In this document: positions 43,783 to 55,778 of the stretch, piece by piece | How the letters are laid out: each line of letters starts with the position of its first letter | Numbering within the stretch: position 1 is the stretch's first letter | DNA from: CAVXNP01 sp963763305 | Lineage (GTDB): Bacteria > Pseudomonadota > Gammaproteobacteria > Xanthomonadales > Rhodanobacteraceae | Assembly: GCA_963763305.1 (NCBI GenBank) | Contig: CAVXNP010000001.1 | Span: 496,001-560,000, forward strand | Reading direction: 5' to 3' | DNA: 64,000 bases | The notes under the pieces: generated by a model | Database searches by the model: none | Told to the model about the DNA's origin: nothing | What the model saw: the letters and a program-made list of their open reading frames with translations, nothing else | Translations under genes and position numbers: made by a program

Positions 43783-44802
43783 TCACGCCCGGTTGAAGAA
43801 GCGCGACAACGCCTCGACCGTGCGCGCGATGCCGTCGTCGTCGATGTCCAGGTGGGTGACCAGCCGCAGCGTGGGCAGGTAGCCGATGCTGATGCGGACG
43901 CGGGCCTCGCGCAGGTGCGCATCCAGCGCGGCGAGCCGCTCGGCCGGCACGTCGATGAAGACCATGTTGGTGTGCTGGCCGAGCACGGTGATGCCCGGCA
44001 CCTCGCTCAACTGGGCGGCCAGGCGTGCCGCGCGGGCATGGTCGTCCGCCAGCCGCTGCACATGATGGTCCAGCGCATGCAGGCCGGCGGCAGCCAGCAT
44101 GCCGGCCTGGCGCCAGCCGCCGCCGGCAACCTTGCGCCAGCGCCGGGCCTTGTCGATCAACGGCGCCGAACCCACCAGTACCGAACCGACCGGGGCCCCC
44201 AGCCCCTTGGACAGGCACACCGAGACCGAATCGAAATGCCCGGCGATCGCCTGGGCCGACACCCCGCTGGCCACCGCCGCGTTGTACAACCGCGCGCCAT
44301 CCAGGTGCATGGCCAGGCCTCGCTCGCGCACCAGCTCCTGGGCCGCACCCAGGTAATCCAGTGACAACGGGCGCCCGTGCCAGGTGTTCTCCAACGCCAG
44401 CAGGCGGGTGCGAGCGAAGTGCGGGTCGATCGGCTTGATCGCGGCCGCGACGCGTTCCAGCGGCAGCGAGCCGTCTGCATCGTGCACGATCGGTTGCGGC
44501 TGGATCGAGCCCAGCACCGCCGCACCGCCGCCCTCGAACTTGTAGGTATGCGCGTCCATGCCGACCAGGTACTCGTCGCCGCGCTCGCAGTGCGCCATCA
44601 ACGCCAGCAGGTTGGCCTGGGTACCGCTGGGCACGAACAGCCCCGCCTCGAACCCGAGTTCATCTGCCAGGCGCTGCTGCAGGGCGTTGACGGTGGGATC
44701 CTCGCCGTAGACATCGTCGCCCACCGGCGCCTCGATCATGGCCGCGCGCATCGCTGCGCTCGGCCGGGTCACCGTGTCACTGCGCAGATCCACCCATTCC
44801 AT
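43783..44802 (-). CDS. ltaE: Low-specificity L-threonine aldolase
   Basis: PLP enzyme cleaving threonine or allo-threonine to glycine and acetaldehyde. About 339 residues: N-term VDLRSDTVTRPSAAMRAAM, GDDVYGEDPTVNALQ, the PLP Lys in DSVSVCLSKGLGAPVGSVLV, and the HLDGARLYNAAVA stretch that contacts PLP. ATG 44802 is chosen over the GTG six bases earlier because a GAGG Shine-Dalgarno is well spaced for it. First gene of the ltaE-glsA pair. Confidence 0.93.
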   Translation of the reverse strand: MEWVDLRSDTVTRPSAAMRAAMIEAPVGDDVYGEDPTVNALQQRLADELGFEAGLFVPSGTQANLLALMAHCERGDEYLVGMDAHTYKFEGGGAAVLGSIQPQPIVHDADGSLPLERVAAAIKPIDPHFARTRLLALENTWHGRPLSLDYLGAAQELVRERGLAMHLDGARLYNAAVASGVSAQAIAGHFDSVSVCLSKGLGAPVGSVLVGSAPLIDKARRWRKVAGGGWRQAGMLAAAGLHALDHHVQRLADDHARAARLAAQLSEVPGITVLGQHTNMVFIDVPAERLAALDAHLREARVRISIGYLPTLRLVTHLDIDDDGIARTVEALSRFFNRA

Positions 44803-45266
44803 ACTCACCTCACCAGATCATCAGGATGTGGAGTGCTCCGCCGGGCGCTTCCGCGGCAGGCAACAGCACCAGCATCAATACGCGCCATTCTACCCAGCGC
44901 GCCAGCCGCCCGGAGCGGCGATGCCGCCATGGTCAGGCATGACCCTCTGCCGCGCATGGGTCATTACAGGCGAACGGGTTGCCGCCAGGCGGGTTGCCGC
45001 ATCGGAGGAGCGAGCGGTGAGACCGGGTAACTGGCCGGACCAGGACGGCATCGTCACGTCGGCCGCGCCGGGCGCGGCCACCGCCCGGTAGCTGCTGTGC
45101 TGCGGACTCGCGACTTATGCCGGCTGACGCCGCAGCGGGGCATACCCTGCCCAGGACCGATCCGGCCCACAGACGGAGCCGAACTGCCTCGGTGGTGGAG
45201 CGCGCCCGGGAAGGCAGGTCGGTGCCCGCCCGCCGGATGGACTGGTGCCCTCACCGCAAGCGGAAA
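44803..45266. other. Intergenic stretch without a gene
   Basis: 464 bp between the chpC stop and the ltaE start. I found no supported coding frame, RNA gene or clear terminator. It presumably contains the ltaE promoter and the end of the chp transcript. Confidence 0.5.
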
Positions 45267-45743
45267 TCAGCTGGCCACTTCCAGCAGTTGCGCCAGCTGG
45301 CTCTCGATGCCTTCCAGGTCGGGGATCACCGCCACGTCATCGCGCACCAGTACCTGCGCACTGACACCCGGCGGCAACGGCTTGCCGTCATGGGTCGGGA
45401 TGATCAGCTCTGCGTTGAGCGTGGTCAGGCGCGGGAACCCCTGGGTCACCATGGCCACGAACGGCAGGTCCGGATTGCCGCCCTGCGCCTTGAGTACCGC
45501 CACGCGCGGGCTCAACTCCGCGTCGCCTTCCTCGGCACCGGCCATCCGCGTGAACGAAACCAGCGGCACCCGCCAGCCACGCCACGCGATCCGGCCCAGC
45601 AGCCAGTCCGGCGCCCCCTCCACCGGCTCGGGGGTGGGCAAGGTGATCACTTCGGCCACGGTGGCATTGGGTAGCAGCAGTCGCAGGTTACCCACCGGTA
45701 TCAGCACGCAGCGGATTTCGCGCGGCAGGGGTTGCTCGCTCAT
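45267..45743 (-). CDS. chpC: CheW-like adaptor ChpC
   Basis: 158-residue CheW-domain protein, last gene of the Chp cluster. VLIPVGNLRLLLPNATVAEV opens the CheW fold, then PDWLLGRIAWRGWRVPLVSF and GFPRLTTLNAELIIPT. In Pseudomonas ChpC is an accessory adaptor that couples receptors or inputs to the ChpA kinase controlling type IV pili. Its ATG overlaps the chpB stop (ATGA). Confidence 0.86.
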   Translation of the reverse strand: MSEQPLPREIRCVLIPVGNLRLLLPNATVAEVITLPTPEPVEGAPDWLLGRIAWRGWRVPLVSFTRMAGAEEGDAELSPRVAVLKAQGGNPDLPFVAMVTQGFPRLTTLNAELIIPTHDGKPLPPGVSAQVLVRDDVAVIPDLEGIESQLAQLLEVAS

Positions 45744-47463
45744 GGACGCACTTCCTTCGAAAAATGCTCGCTCAGGCGTGCCGCAAGCTGTTGCGGGGTG
45801 CCCGCGTAGTGGGACAGGTGCTCGGACACGATGGCGCCCACCATCTCACCGGCGTGTTCTCCGGGTACCTCTTCGACCCAGACCTGGCCGCCGCGGTCGT
45901 GGACCGCCTGGCAGCCGGCAAACGCGTCGGTGGAATGCCCGGCAAAGACGATCGCCACGGTGTCGCGTCCGAACACGGTGGCCGCCTGGGTGAAAGTCCC
46001 ATCGATCGACGGCATCTGTCCGGCCGGGGCCTCGGCCTTCTCGTAGACGATGGTGCCATCACGCAGAACCCTCACGTGCTTGTCTGAAGGCACTACCAGC
46101 ACCTCCCCGGGGAGGGCACGCCGGCCTGCCTCGGCCAGTCGCACCGGCAGGGCGCAATCCTCGGCCAGATGCTCGACCAGCGCCTCGGCCGGCCGGCCCG
46201 ACAGGTGCTGCGTGTGCAGTACAGCCAGCCCAAGGTCGGCCGGAAGCGCGGCCAGGAACCGGGATACCGAGTGCGTGCCCTCGGTGGTGGCGCCCAGGAC
46301 CACCAGGCGCTTGAGCACGCTGGCTTCCCCGAGCACCATTTCGCTCGACAGCTCGGAGGCCTCGAACTCCTGCGGAGCCACGGCCTCCTCCATCGAGACC
46401 AGCTCCAGGCTCATGCCCAGTACGATCGGTGACTCGGCCTCATCGTCGGCGGCTGGTGCCAGATAGTCCGCGGCACTGAGCTTCTCGATCCCGAACACCG
46501 CCGCGTCCCCGGCTTCGGCCGCCAGTGACGGTGCTTCGGAGGCCTCGTCGCTCTGTTCCACCAGCGACCAGCTGTCGGGCGCCGCAGGCGCGGCGAACGT
46601 GGCCGTGGGTATCGTGTCCGCCTGCGTGGAAACCTCCGCCACCCAATCCTCCCCGGTGTCCACCAGGGCCAGGGTGTCCGCTGACGTTTCCGGCAGTGCC
46701 TGTTCCTGCGGCGGCTCCGCATCAGCGGCAGCAACTTCACCCGCTTCCGTGGCCTCGCCGTCGAACCGGGCTTCAGCCGTGTCCATCACGGACGGCTCCC
46801 GGGCAGCGGCGGCGATAGCGTTCTCGTCCAGCGCGGAGGCGGCCGGAAACGGATCGTCGGTCAAAGGCTGGTCCTGACCGGCGGCGTAGTCGAGTCCGCT
46901 GCCGAATCCCTCGTCGGTTGCGACTCCCTCGTCGCTGGCCAGTAGCGCTTCCAGTTCGGCAGCCAGTGTCTCGGAGGCTTCCACCGTCTGCTGCGTACGC
47001 TCTTCCTCGTTGCCGAGAGCGGCATCGGCCAGGGGGGCGGGCACGCTATCGGGCGCCGTAGCCGGCGTGACGGCCGCGGCAGCCACGCACGGCGCAGCGT
47101 CGACCGGCCGGGGCGGGTCCACGTCGCCCACGGCCAGCACCTTTACCGCCAGGTGGCGGGCCCAGCGGGCGCGGTCCCAGCCTTCGAGCTTGCGGCTGGC
47201 CTGGGCGTCGTTGAACACCACCCGCGGACGATCCCCCGTCGATCCGTTCGTACAGGGCGTCCAGCGCATCGGCGTCCTCGTCGCCCTCCTCGAGGTTGAC
47301 CACCAGGACATCGGCGCCCAGGTTTTCCAGCTGATCGCCGCCCAGTGTCGCCAATGCTGCCTTCGTGCACGATCCGCGCCCCGCGTTCGATCAACGCGCT
47401 ACGCAGTTGCTCTCCCAGGGCGACATCCTCGAACAGCAGAGCGACCGCGGGCGTTTCAGCCAT
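45740..47463 (-). CDS. chpB: ChpB, CheB-like methylesterase homologue with two frame breaks
   Basis: Corrected length 573 residues. N-terminal degenerate receiver-like domain (MAETPAVALLFEDVALGEQL, then LGGDQLENLGADVLVVNLEE), a very long acidic linker (residues about 150-380) and a C-terminal CheB fold. Extra bases near 47356 and in a CCCCC run at about 47235 break the frame in the N-domain. In the esterase domain the catalytic serine position of G-x-S-x-G-G reads VVLGATTEGTHSVSRFLAAL (Thr), while His (LHTQHLSGRP) and Asp (FAGHSTDAFAG) remain. This suggests weak or no esterase activity. It starts at ATG 47463, overlapping the chpA end. Confidence 0.82.
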
Positions 47464-50400
47464 TGGCCTGCTCCGTGCGCTGCTCGAGTACCTCGGCGAT
47501 CTGTGCCAGCAACTCGGTCTCCTGGTAGGGCTTGCCCAGATAGCGATCCACGCCGATGTCGAACGCGCGCTGGCGATGCTTCTCGCCACTGCGCGAGGTG
47601 ATCATGATGATCGGGATATCGCGCAGCTTCGGGTCGGCCTTCATGTGCGTGGCGAGCTCGTAGCCATCCATGCGCGGCATCTCGATGTCCAGCAGCATCA
47701 TGTCCGGAATGCGCTCGTGCAGCTTCTCGAGGGCGTCGACACCGTCCTTGGCCGTGCTGATCTCGTACTCGTGGCGCTCGAGAATGCGGCCGGTAACCTT
47801 GCGCATGGTGATGGAGTCGTCCACCACCATGACCAGCGGCCGCACCCGGACCTCCTCCACGAACGGGGTCGGCACCGCGCTCAGACCTTCGGCCAGGCGC
47901 TGCTCGCGGCGGGCAATGCCGTGGCGTACCAGCGGTGCAAGATCCAGAATGATCAGCACCGAGCCATCACCCATGATGGTGGCGCCGAGCAGACCTGGCA
48001 CCGAACTGATCTGCGGGCCCACCGACTTGACCACGATTTCGCGCGAGCCGAGTACGGCGTCGATGCGGATCGCGGCACGCAGGTCGCCGGCGCGCGTCAA
48101 CAGCAGCGGCGGCAACGCCTCCTCCACCGAATGGCTGGGCGGCAGACCGAGCAGGTCGGCCAGATCGTGGATGCCGTACTGCTCGCCACCGTGCGAGAAG
48201 CTCGGTTCGTCCTCGGCCAGGCGCTCGGCCAGCTCTTCCGGGCTGGTGCGTGCGACGCCCTGTACCGACGTCATGGGGATGGCGAAGGTGGCTTCGCCGA
48301 TGCGGACCAGGATCGCCTGCGTCACCGCCAGGGTGAACGGCAGGCGAAGCACGAACGTCGTCCCCTGCCCTTCCTGCGACTCGATGGACAGCGAACCGCC
48401 CAGCTGCTTGATCTCGTTGGCGACCACGTCCATGCCCACGCCGCGGCCGGCCAGCTGGGTCACCGCACTGGCGGTGGAGAACCCGGCCTGGGTGATCAGG
48501 CTCAGCAACTGGTCGTCGCTGGGCCGTGCATCGGCACGCAGCAGGCCGCGCTCGATGCCGCGCTTGCGGATCGCCTCGCGGTTGAGACCGCGGCCGTCAT
48601 CGGTGACCCGGATCACCACCTCGGTCGCCTCGCGGGCCACGCGGATGCGCACCGAGCCTTCGGCCGGCTTGCCCGCCTTGCGACGCTCTTCGGGCGTCTC
48701 GATGCCATGGGCGATGGCGTTGCGCAGCATGTGCTCGAACGGCGCCTTGATGCGGTCGAGCAGGTTGCGGTCCATTTCGCCGTGTGCGCCCTCCACGTGG
48801 AGATTCGCGCTCTTGCCTTCTTCCTGGGCAGCCTGGCGCAGGGTGCGACGCAGGTTCGGCACCATCGTGTCGAACGGCAGCATGCGCGTGCGCAGCAGAC
48901 CCTCCTGCAACTCCGAGCTGACCCGCGACTGCTGGATCAACAGCGTTTCGGCCTGGCGGGTGAGTTCGTCCAGCATGTTCTGGATGGAGACCAGATCCGA
49001 GACCGACTCGGCCAGCGCGCGCGAGTACTGCTGCAACTGCGAGAAGCGGTCCAGTTCCAGCGGATCGAACACCGCCATGCCTGCTTCGCGATGCTCGCGC
49101 TGGAAGCGCGCGATGATCTGCGCCTCGGTCTCGATCTCGAGCATGCGCAACTGGCTGCGCAGACGCGCGACGGTCTGCTCCAGCTCGACCAGATTGAAGC
49201 GGTAGCCGGCCACCTGCTGTTCCAGGCGCGAGCGGTAGATCGCCACCTCGCCAGCATGGTTGACCAGGCTGTCGAGCAGTTCGGCGCGGACCCTGATCTG
49301 CTCCTGCGGCGAGCGCGCTTCCTCTTCCATCTCCGGCAACAGCTCGGGCAGGTCGCCCGTGTGCTCGCTGGCGACGGTATCGGCAGGCCGGGTCGGCATG
49401 GCCGGTGCCTGCGGCAGGGTGAACTCGTCGTTGTCGACCAGCGCTTCCTCGCCGGCAAGCGCCAGGAAACGGTCGATCATCGCCTGCGGGTAGTCGATCG
49501 CCTGGTTCTGGCTGACCCGCTGCACCAGCGCATGCAGCATGTCGAACCCGCTCTCGAGTGCACCGATCAACTCGGCGTCACGCTTGTCGTCCTGGCCGAT
49601 CGGCTTCTGCAGAAGCGTCTCGATCGCGTGGGTCAGATCGCCCACCGGCACCAGTCCGGCAATGCGGGCACCACCCTTGAGGGTATGCAGATCCCGCTGC
49701 AGTTCGGCCACGTGCGCACGCTCGGCCGGTTCGGCACGCCATTGCGCCAGGACGCCGTCGGCGTGGTCGAGGATTTCGTTGGCTTCCTCGGTGAACACTT
49801 CCAGCAGGTCGGGGTCCACCTGTCCGACCCAGCTGACGCCGGCCACTTCCGGCTCGCGAGTCGTCTCCACAGCAGGAGCGGCCGATTCCTCCGCAACCGG
49901 TTCCAGCGGGGAGGTCTCGTCTTCGGCGCCAGCCTCGGCCGCCGATTCCGCCCGCGCAGACGGCTCCACCGGAGCCTCGGCGGCGGCGTCCGGCTCGGCC
50001 GGTCGCTCGGCATCGACGGCATCGACGGCATCGACGGCATCTACGGCATCTACGGCATCAGTGGACTGCACCGACTCGACCGGACCGGCAACCACCTCGT
50101 CGGCGCCGTCCATGGCCTGTTCGACGTCCGGCCCGACCTCTTCGACACCGCTCGCGGCCGCATCCTCGGCCACGCCGGCGTCATCGGCACCCTCGTCCTC
50201 GACGATCAGCCCCGTTACCAGCGCCTGGTAGTCGTCTTCGGCGGTGTCGACTTGCGCGACTTCGCCGTCCACGGCGAGCAGACCGCCCTCGTCGAGCAGG
50301 CCATCGAGAAGCGCCTGCAGGCTGGGATCGGTCGACTCATCCTGCGATCGGAGCTCGACCGTGACGTCGCCATCCACAGGCATGGCGGTGTTCACGTCGA

Positions 50401-53400
50401 AATCGCCCAGCGCAGCCATCATTTCGGCGGTCAGCGCGTCTTCCTCGCTGTCGAGCGGATCGATCGCCGCCGCCTCGTCCGGTTGCGCCCGATCCAGGCT
50501 GTCCTCGTCCTCGAACTCGTCTTCGGCCCGGGGGTCGAACACCACATGCGCGACCTTCGGCTCCGGATGGGCGTCACGCAGCTGCACCAGGCTGGCGGTG
50601 AGCTCCTCCATGGCGGGCAATTGCGGCGCTGGCGCATCGAACTGCGCCATCACCTGGTCGACCACATCAGCGCATTGCGCCAGCAGCGAGCGGCCCTGCG
50701 CGGTCAACGGCTGGCCGGCGGCACGAAGGCGCTTGAGCAGGCTTTCCAGTGGCGACAGCAACTGTGTCAGGACAGGGATATCGACCATCGCGATCGCGCC
50801 ATGCAGCGTATGCACTGCGCGCAGGAGGCCATCGTCCACCGCCATTTCGTCGCCGCCCTTCTCCAGCGCGGTGCGGATGGTCTGCAGGTACTGCGCCACT
50901 TCGCTGCGCAGGATTTCCAGCAGCACCGGATCGACCGGCGGCATGACCGGAAGCTCCAGGCTCTCGACCGGCGGCAGCGGCTCTTCCGCGCTGGCGGCAC
51001 TGTGATCGGTATGCGCGGCCGCCGGAATGGCCGCGGCGGCCTGCTCCAGTGGCTCGACTTTACGGCGCACCGTCCGGGTCACTTCCTGCATCCCCGCAGG
51101 CGCGTGATCCTCGATGCGGGCCTCTTCACCGGCAGCGAGCTTCTCGGCGGTCTGCATGATCGCGCCCAGCGGCGCGTCGGGCGTACCCTCTCCCTTGAGT
51201 GCGGTCAGTAGCTGCGGCAGCGCGTCGATGGCATGGCCGACCAGCGCCTGCACCTGTGCGTGGGGCTGGATGCTTCCATCCAGCACCCGGTTGAGCATGT
51301 TCTCCACCTTCCAGGCGAACTCGCCCAGTACGCTGGCACCGACCAGTCGGCCGGACCCCTTCAGGGTATGGAAGGAACGGCGGATGGGGATCAATGACGG
51401 CAACTGATCCGCATCGGCCATCCATGCCTTTCGGGCATTGACCAGGTTGTCGATCTCTTCCTGCACTTCCTCCAGGAAGATCTCGCGGATGTCGTCATCG
51501 ATACCGTCCGTGCTCAGCTGGAAGCCGGCATTGGCGGTAAATTCGTCGGCCACCGGAACCAGTTCGACCACCTGCTCCTCGACCCACTCGTCCTGGCCTT
51601 GAGCCGCCGAAGCGGCCTGCTCGTCCAACGACTCGGTCTGCGCCAGGCGCATTCCGGATACGTCATGCGCCGGTTCCTCGTGCGCAGGCATTTCGCCCAC
51701 GATCAGGTCGCCCACGTCGGCGCCTGGCGCGACGCTGACCGACTCGGAAAGATCCGGCCCGTCCTCCTGTCCTTGCGGCTCCTCCCCGGCCATGGCCTGG
51801 GGCCGCTCGGCCAGCGGTCGCGCATCCGGCAACGGCCAGTAGCCCAGCTGGCCGAGGCTGTGTTCGGCGACGTCGAGAATATGCTCCAGGCCGCCACGGT
51901 GTTCGCGCGCTGCCTCGAGGTAGTAGTCCAGTGCCGACAACGTATCGGCCAGGCTGTCCATCTGCTGGTTGCCGGGAACCCGCCGATCGGACAGCAGCTC
52001 GTTGCTGACGAAACGACCGATGCCCTCGGCAAGATCGCCCGCCCGGGTGGCCGACAGCATGCGCATGGCACCGGCCACCTGGTCCATCAGCGCAGGCGCC
52101 TTGTCCAGCTCGGCATGCTTCCAGCCGGACTCGACGAAAGCAACGATGGCTTCCTTCACCATGGCGGTGTTGCCGATGGCTTCCTGCATCAGCGAGGCCA
52201 GGATGTGGCGGGCCTCGCTGCGCGGCATCGGCGGCGGCGCGCCGGCTTCGGCCTCCACTTCGCCCTCGCCCTCGGCACCCAGGCTCTCGATGTGGTCGTC
52301 GAGCGAAGACTCCACGTACAACAGCGCCCCGGCGACATCCAGCAGCACGTCCTCGTCCGGCGCACGGACGCGATTGGCGACTTCCTCCAGTACCCGGCGC
52401 TGTTCGTTGACGACCCGGCGCGGCACCGCCAGCGCGAGCATGCCCAGGGTGTCGCCCACGCGCTCGAGTACCTCGCCCTGCGCGCTCAATTGCGACGGAT
52501 CGGCCTCACTGTTGCGCAGGAACAGATCCAGCGCTTCCTTGACCCGCAGCAGGTCCTCCTTCAGCGCGCGCGATACCGAATCGAGCAGCGCACGGTTGTG
52601 CCCGGACATCGAGCCACGGGCATGCTCGAGCTCTCCGGCTCCCGGCAGCAGGCTGTCCAGCTGGTACGCACTGCGCAGCGCGTCCATCTGCGGACTGTGT
52701 TGTCTGGATTGCGCCACGATGTACAGCAGGTTGCTTGCCAGCTCGTCGGCGTCGCCGCCGCGCAGGCTGTTCTCGCCCTGCTCGACCAGTTGGCGAATGT
52801 TGCGATCGACCTTGCCGATCAGCTTGCGCACCTCCGCCGCGTGTGAGGTCAACACGCCTTGCTGCAGCCCCTCCATCACACCCGAGGCGATCCACCACAG
52901 GCGACGCCCGGGGACCGTATGGCAGGACGCGGCAATCGCCCAGCAGGGTCTCGCGCATGCCCGCCAGCTGGTCGGCGGGGTTCTGCCCACGGAACCACGC
53001 CAGCAGTTGCTGCTGGAAGCGCAAGCGCAACGCGGCGACCTGGCTGCGCTGGCGTTCGCGATCCAGGCGCTCGTCGGCCGCCGGCACGTCGGCCGGCAGT
53101 GGCGCGTCCAGTTTCGGACAAAACAGCGCCGACTCCGGCAACGCCTCCTGGTTGCGGCTGGCGCGCAGCTCGTTGAGCAGCGGCAGCAGCACCACCGGCA
53201 CGTCGCGGTGTCCGCTGGACAGCCGCTCGAGGTAGTCCGGCAACTGCATCAGACCGCGCATCAGCGCGGTGTAGGCCTCGTCGCGGTTCTGGACGTGGTC
53301 CTCCTGCAGCGAGATGGCGAGTGTCTCCATCTCCTGGGCCACCATGGAGGCGCCGTACAGTTCGACCATGCGCAAGGTGCCCTGCACCTGGTGCAGGCTG

Positions 53401-53543
53401 TCGGTGCACTGGCGCATCGCATCCCGGTTGGCCGGGTTGTCGACGTAGGACTCCAGCGCATCGCGGGCGCGCGACAGTGTCTCGTCGAGCTCCGGCTTGA
53501 CCCACTGCAGCGTGGTGAAATCGATATGGTCTTGAAGTCTCAT
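47456..53543 (-). CDS. chpA: Hybrid chemosensory kinase ChpA/PilL, frame broken near 52915
   Basis: CheA-type kinase of the type IV pilus chemosensory system, corrected to 2028 residues. Order: N-terminal HPt-like segments, with an early pseudo-HPt (SLHQVQGTLRMVELYG, residue about 48); clear HPt motifs FHTLKGSGRLVGA (about 724), VHTLHGAIAMVDI (about 912) and LHTLKGGARIAGL (about 1287); dimerisation helix VNHAGEVAIYRSRLEQQ (about 1429); ATPase N box LRNAIAHGIETPEE and G boxes DDGRGLNREAI, GRGVGMDVVANEIKQ; CheW domain; C-terminal receiver VDDSITMRKV with Asp in MMLLDIEMPRMDGYE. One extra C in a CCCC run near 52915 splits the N-terminus. An in-frame VDA tandem repeat lies near 50013-50058. Confidence 0.92.
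50013..50058 (-). repeat. 9-bp tandem repeat inside chpA
   Basis: Five consecutive copies of GGCATCGAC / GGCATCTAC (plus strand) encode Val-Asp-Ala repeats on the minus strand, within the acidic linker of ChpA. Being a multiple of three, copy changes keep the frame. Confidence 0.85.
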
Positions 53544-53617
53544 GCGCCCCTCTCAGCGGTTGCGCTTGCAGCGCATCGCGCAACCGTCGAGGTTGCCCCC
53601 TGTCAATAAAGCCGATG

Positions 53618-55653
53618 TCATCCCGGCAGCTTAAAGTGAGCCACCGAGCGCCGCAGGTCGCTTGCCAGCTGCGCCAGGTAGCCGATCGAATCGGCGGTCT
53701 GGCTCGCACCTTGCGAGGTCTGCGAGGTGATTTCCTGGATCGCGTTCATGGATTGCGGAAATGTCGGTCGCCGCCGCGGATTGCTGGCGCGCCGCACTGG
53801 AGATGTTCTGAATCAGTGCCGAAAGATCGTGCGAAACGCGCTCGATGTCGCCCAGCGCGCTGCCGGCGTCCTCGGCCAGGCGGGCACCGGCGACCACCTC
53901 GGAGGTGGTCTGCTCCATCGAGTTCACCGCTTCGTTGGTATCGGACTGAATGGTCTGTACCAGCGTCTCGATTCGCTTGGTGGCGCTGGCGGAACGTTCC
54001 GCCAGGCGCTGCACTTCGTCCGCCACCACCGCGAAGCCACGGCCGGCCTCGCCGGCCGAAGCCGCCTGGATGGCCGCGTTCAGCGCCAGGATATTGGTCT
54101 GCTCGGCAATGTCGTTGATCAGTTCCACGATCGAGCCGATTTCCTGCGAGGACTCGCCCAGGCGCTTGATGCGCTTGGAGGTTTCCTGAATCTGGTCGCG
54201 AATGGAGTCCATGCCCGAGATCGTCTCGCGCACCACCTCGGCGCCGCGCGATGCGATCTGCACCGAGCGCTCGGCCACGTCGGCCGACTCGGCCGAATCG
54301 CGCGACACGCCGTCCATCGAGCTGGCGATCTGGTTGATCGCCGACGTGGCGGTACTGATGCGCTGGGCCTGGTTCTGGGCCGACTCGGCCAGGTGGCGCG
54401 CGGTGGTCTGCGTTTCCTGGGCCGACGAGGAGACCTGCTCGGAGGTCTCGTTGATGGTGGTCACCAGGGTGCGCAGCTCGTCGATGGCGTAGTTCACCGA
54501 GTCGGCGATGGCGCCGGTGATGTCCTCGGACACCGTGGTCTTGACGGTCAGGTCGCCTTCGGCCAGCGAACCCATCTCGTCCAGCAGGCGCATGATCGCC
54601 TCCTGGTTGCGCTGGTTGAGCTCGGAGCTGTCGGCGAAGCGCTTGCGCTGGTCGCGTACCAGGGTCACCACCAGGATCAGGGCGAAAGCCACGGCGCCGA
54701 TCGCGCCGAGCACGCCCCACCAGACGTTCGGAAACAGGCGGCGGTAGCGGCAGCTTGCCGATCTGGTCGGACAAGCTCGTTGGCGCGCAGCAGCACGTTC
54801 TGCGAGTCGAACGAGGCCTGGTTGGCGGCGTGCTTGACGTCGGCGATGTTGCCCGCCGCGGCGATCAGCTTGGCGATCGGATCGCCCAGGCCGTCCCAGT
54901 TGCCCTGCATGTCGGTGAGGATCTTGCGCGCATTGGCAGTCGCCCATCGCCTTGATGCCGGCGTCGGCGTTGCCCTCGGTCAGCCCCTTGAGCACGGTGC
55001 CGTACAGCTGCGCGTCGCGGGCCAGGCCGTCGGCGGCCGCCTGCGCGGTGTCGCCGCCCTGCAGCACTTCCTGCACGCGGCGGATCATGCGGTCGGCCAG
55101 CAGCATCTGGCGCGAGGAGCCGAGCATCTGGTCGGCGCTGCCGTTGCGCTGCTGCAGGATGTTGGTGACCTGGTCCATGCTCGAGTTCAGCAGCGGGAAT
55201 CTGCTGCGAAAGCTTGTCCGCACGCATCGCCGAATCCAGCACCACGCTCTTGTTCGAGGTGATCTTGCTGATGTCGGCATCGAGCTGGTTCCAGGCGTTG
55301 TCAAGCGCCGTCACCGCGCGTCCGGCGGGGGTCTTGTTGCCATCGGCGTAGGACAGCATGCCGGTCTTGGCGTCGCCCTTGTTCAGCCGCTGCACCGCCG
55401 ATGCGATGGCGTTGCGGGTGCTCTCCAGCTCCTTGAAGGAGTCGACGTTGCCATCGGCCGCCTCCAGAGCGTATTTGGCCGTCTGCTGCGACAGCACCTG
55501 GATCTGCGTGGTCAGCGCATTGGCCTGGCGGTCTTCGCCGTTCTTCTGGTTCAGCAGGAAGAAGTCCACTGCCGCAAAGCCGATCGCTATCAGCAGCAGA
55601 ACAATCAGGCCGGTATAGCCCCGTTCCTTGCCGACGCCCCCTGTAGTGCTCAT
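53618..55653 (-). CDS. pilJ: Methyl-accepting chemotaxis protein PilJ, five frame breaks
   Basis: Receptor of the pilus chemosensory system, corrected to 676 residues (Pseudomonas PilJ is close to this). First helix YTGLIVLLLIAIGFAAVDFF, periplasmic PilJ domain (SSMDQVTNILQQRNGSADQM, KAMGD..NARKILTDMQGNW), second helix VWWGVLGAIGAVAFALILVV, HAMP, and a signalling hairpin tip EQTNILALNAAIQAASAGEA. Single extra bases near 55201, 54938, 54770, 54750 and 53757 split it; removing them gives one frame ending in YLAQLASDLRRSVAHFKLPG. Span minus five bases is a whole number of codons. The start is ATG 55653; a GTG nine bases upstream is open. Confidence 0.9.
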
Positions 55654-55778
55654 CGTTGACACCTCATACGTCTTTCAATCCCACCGGATGCGGCTCGATG
55701 CACGCCATCCGGCAAGGGACTTCTCGCCCCTGTTTCCGGCCTCTGGCGGCACCGGCCCACGTCTCGAAACTGTTGCTG

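Noticed and set aside
47345..51211. A 1288-codon open frame on the plus strand
   Set aside because: Antisense shadow of chpA; the opposite strand carries a complete set of CheA motifs.
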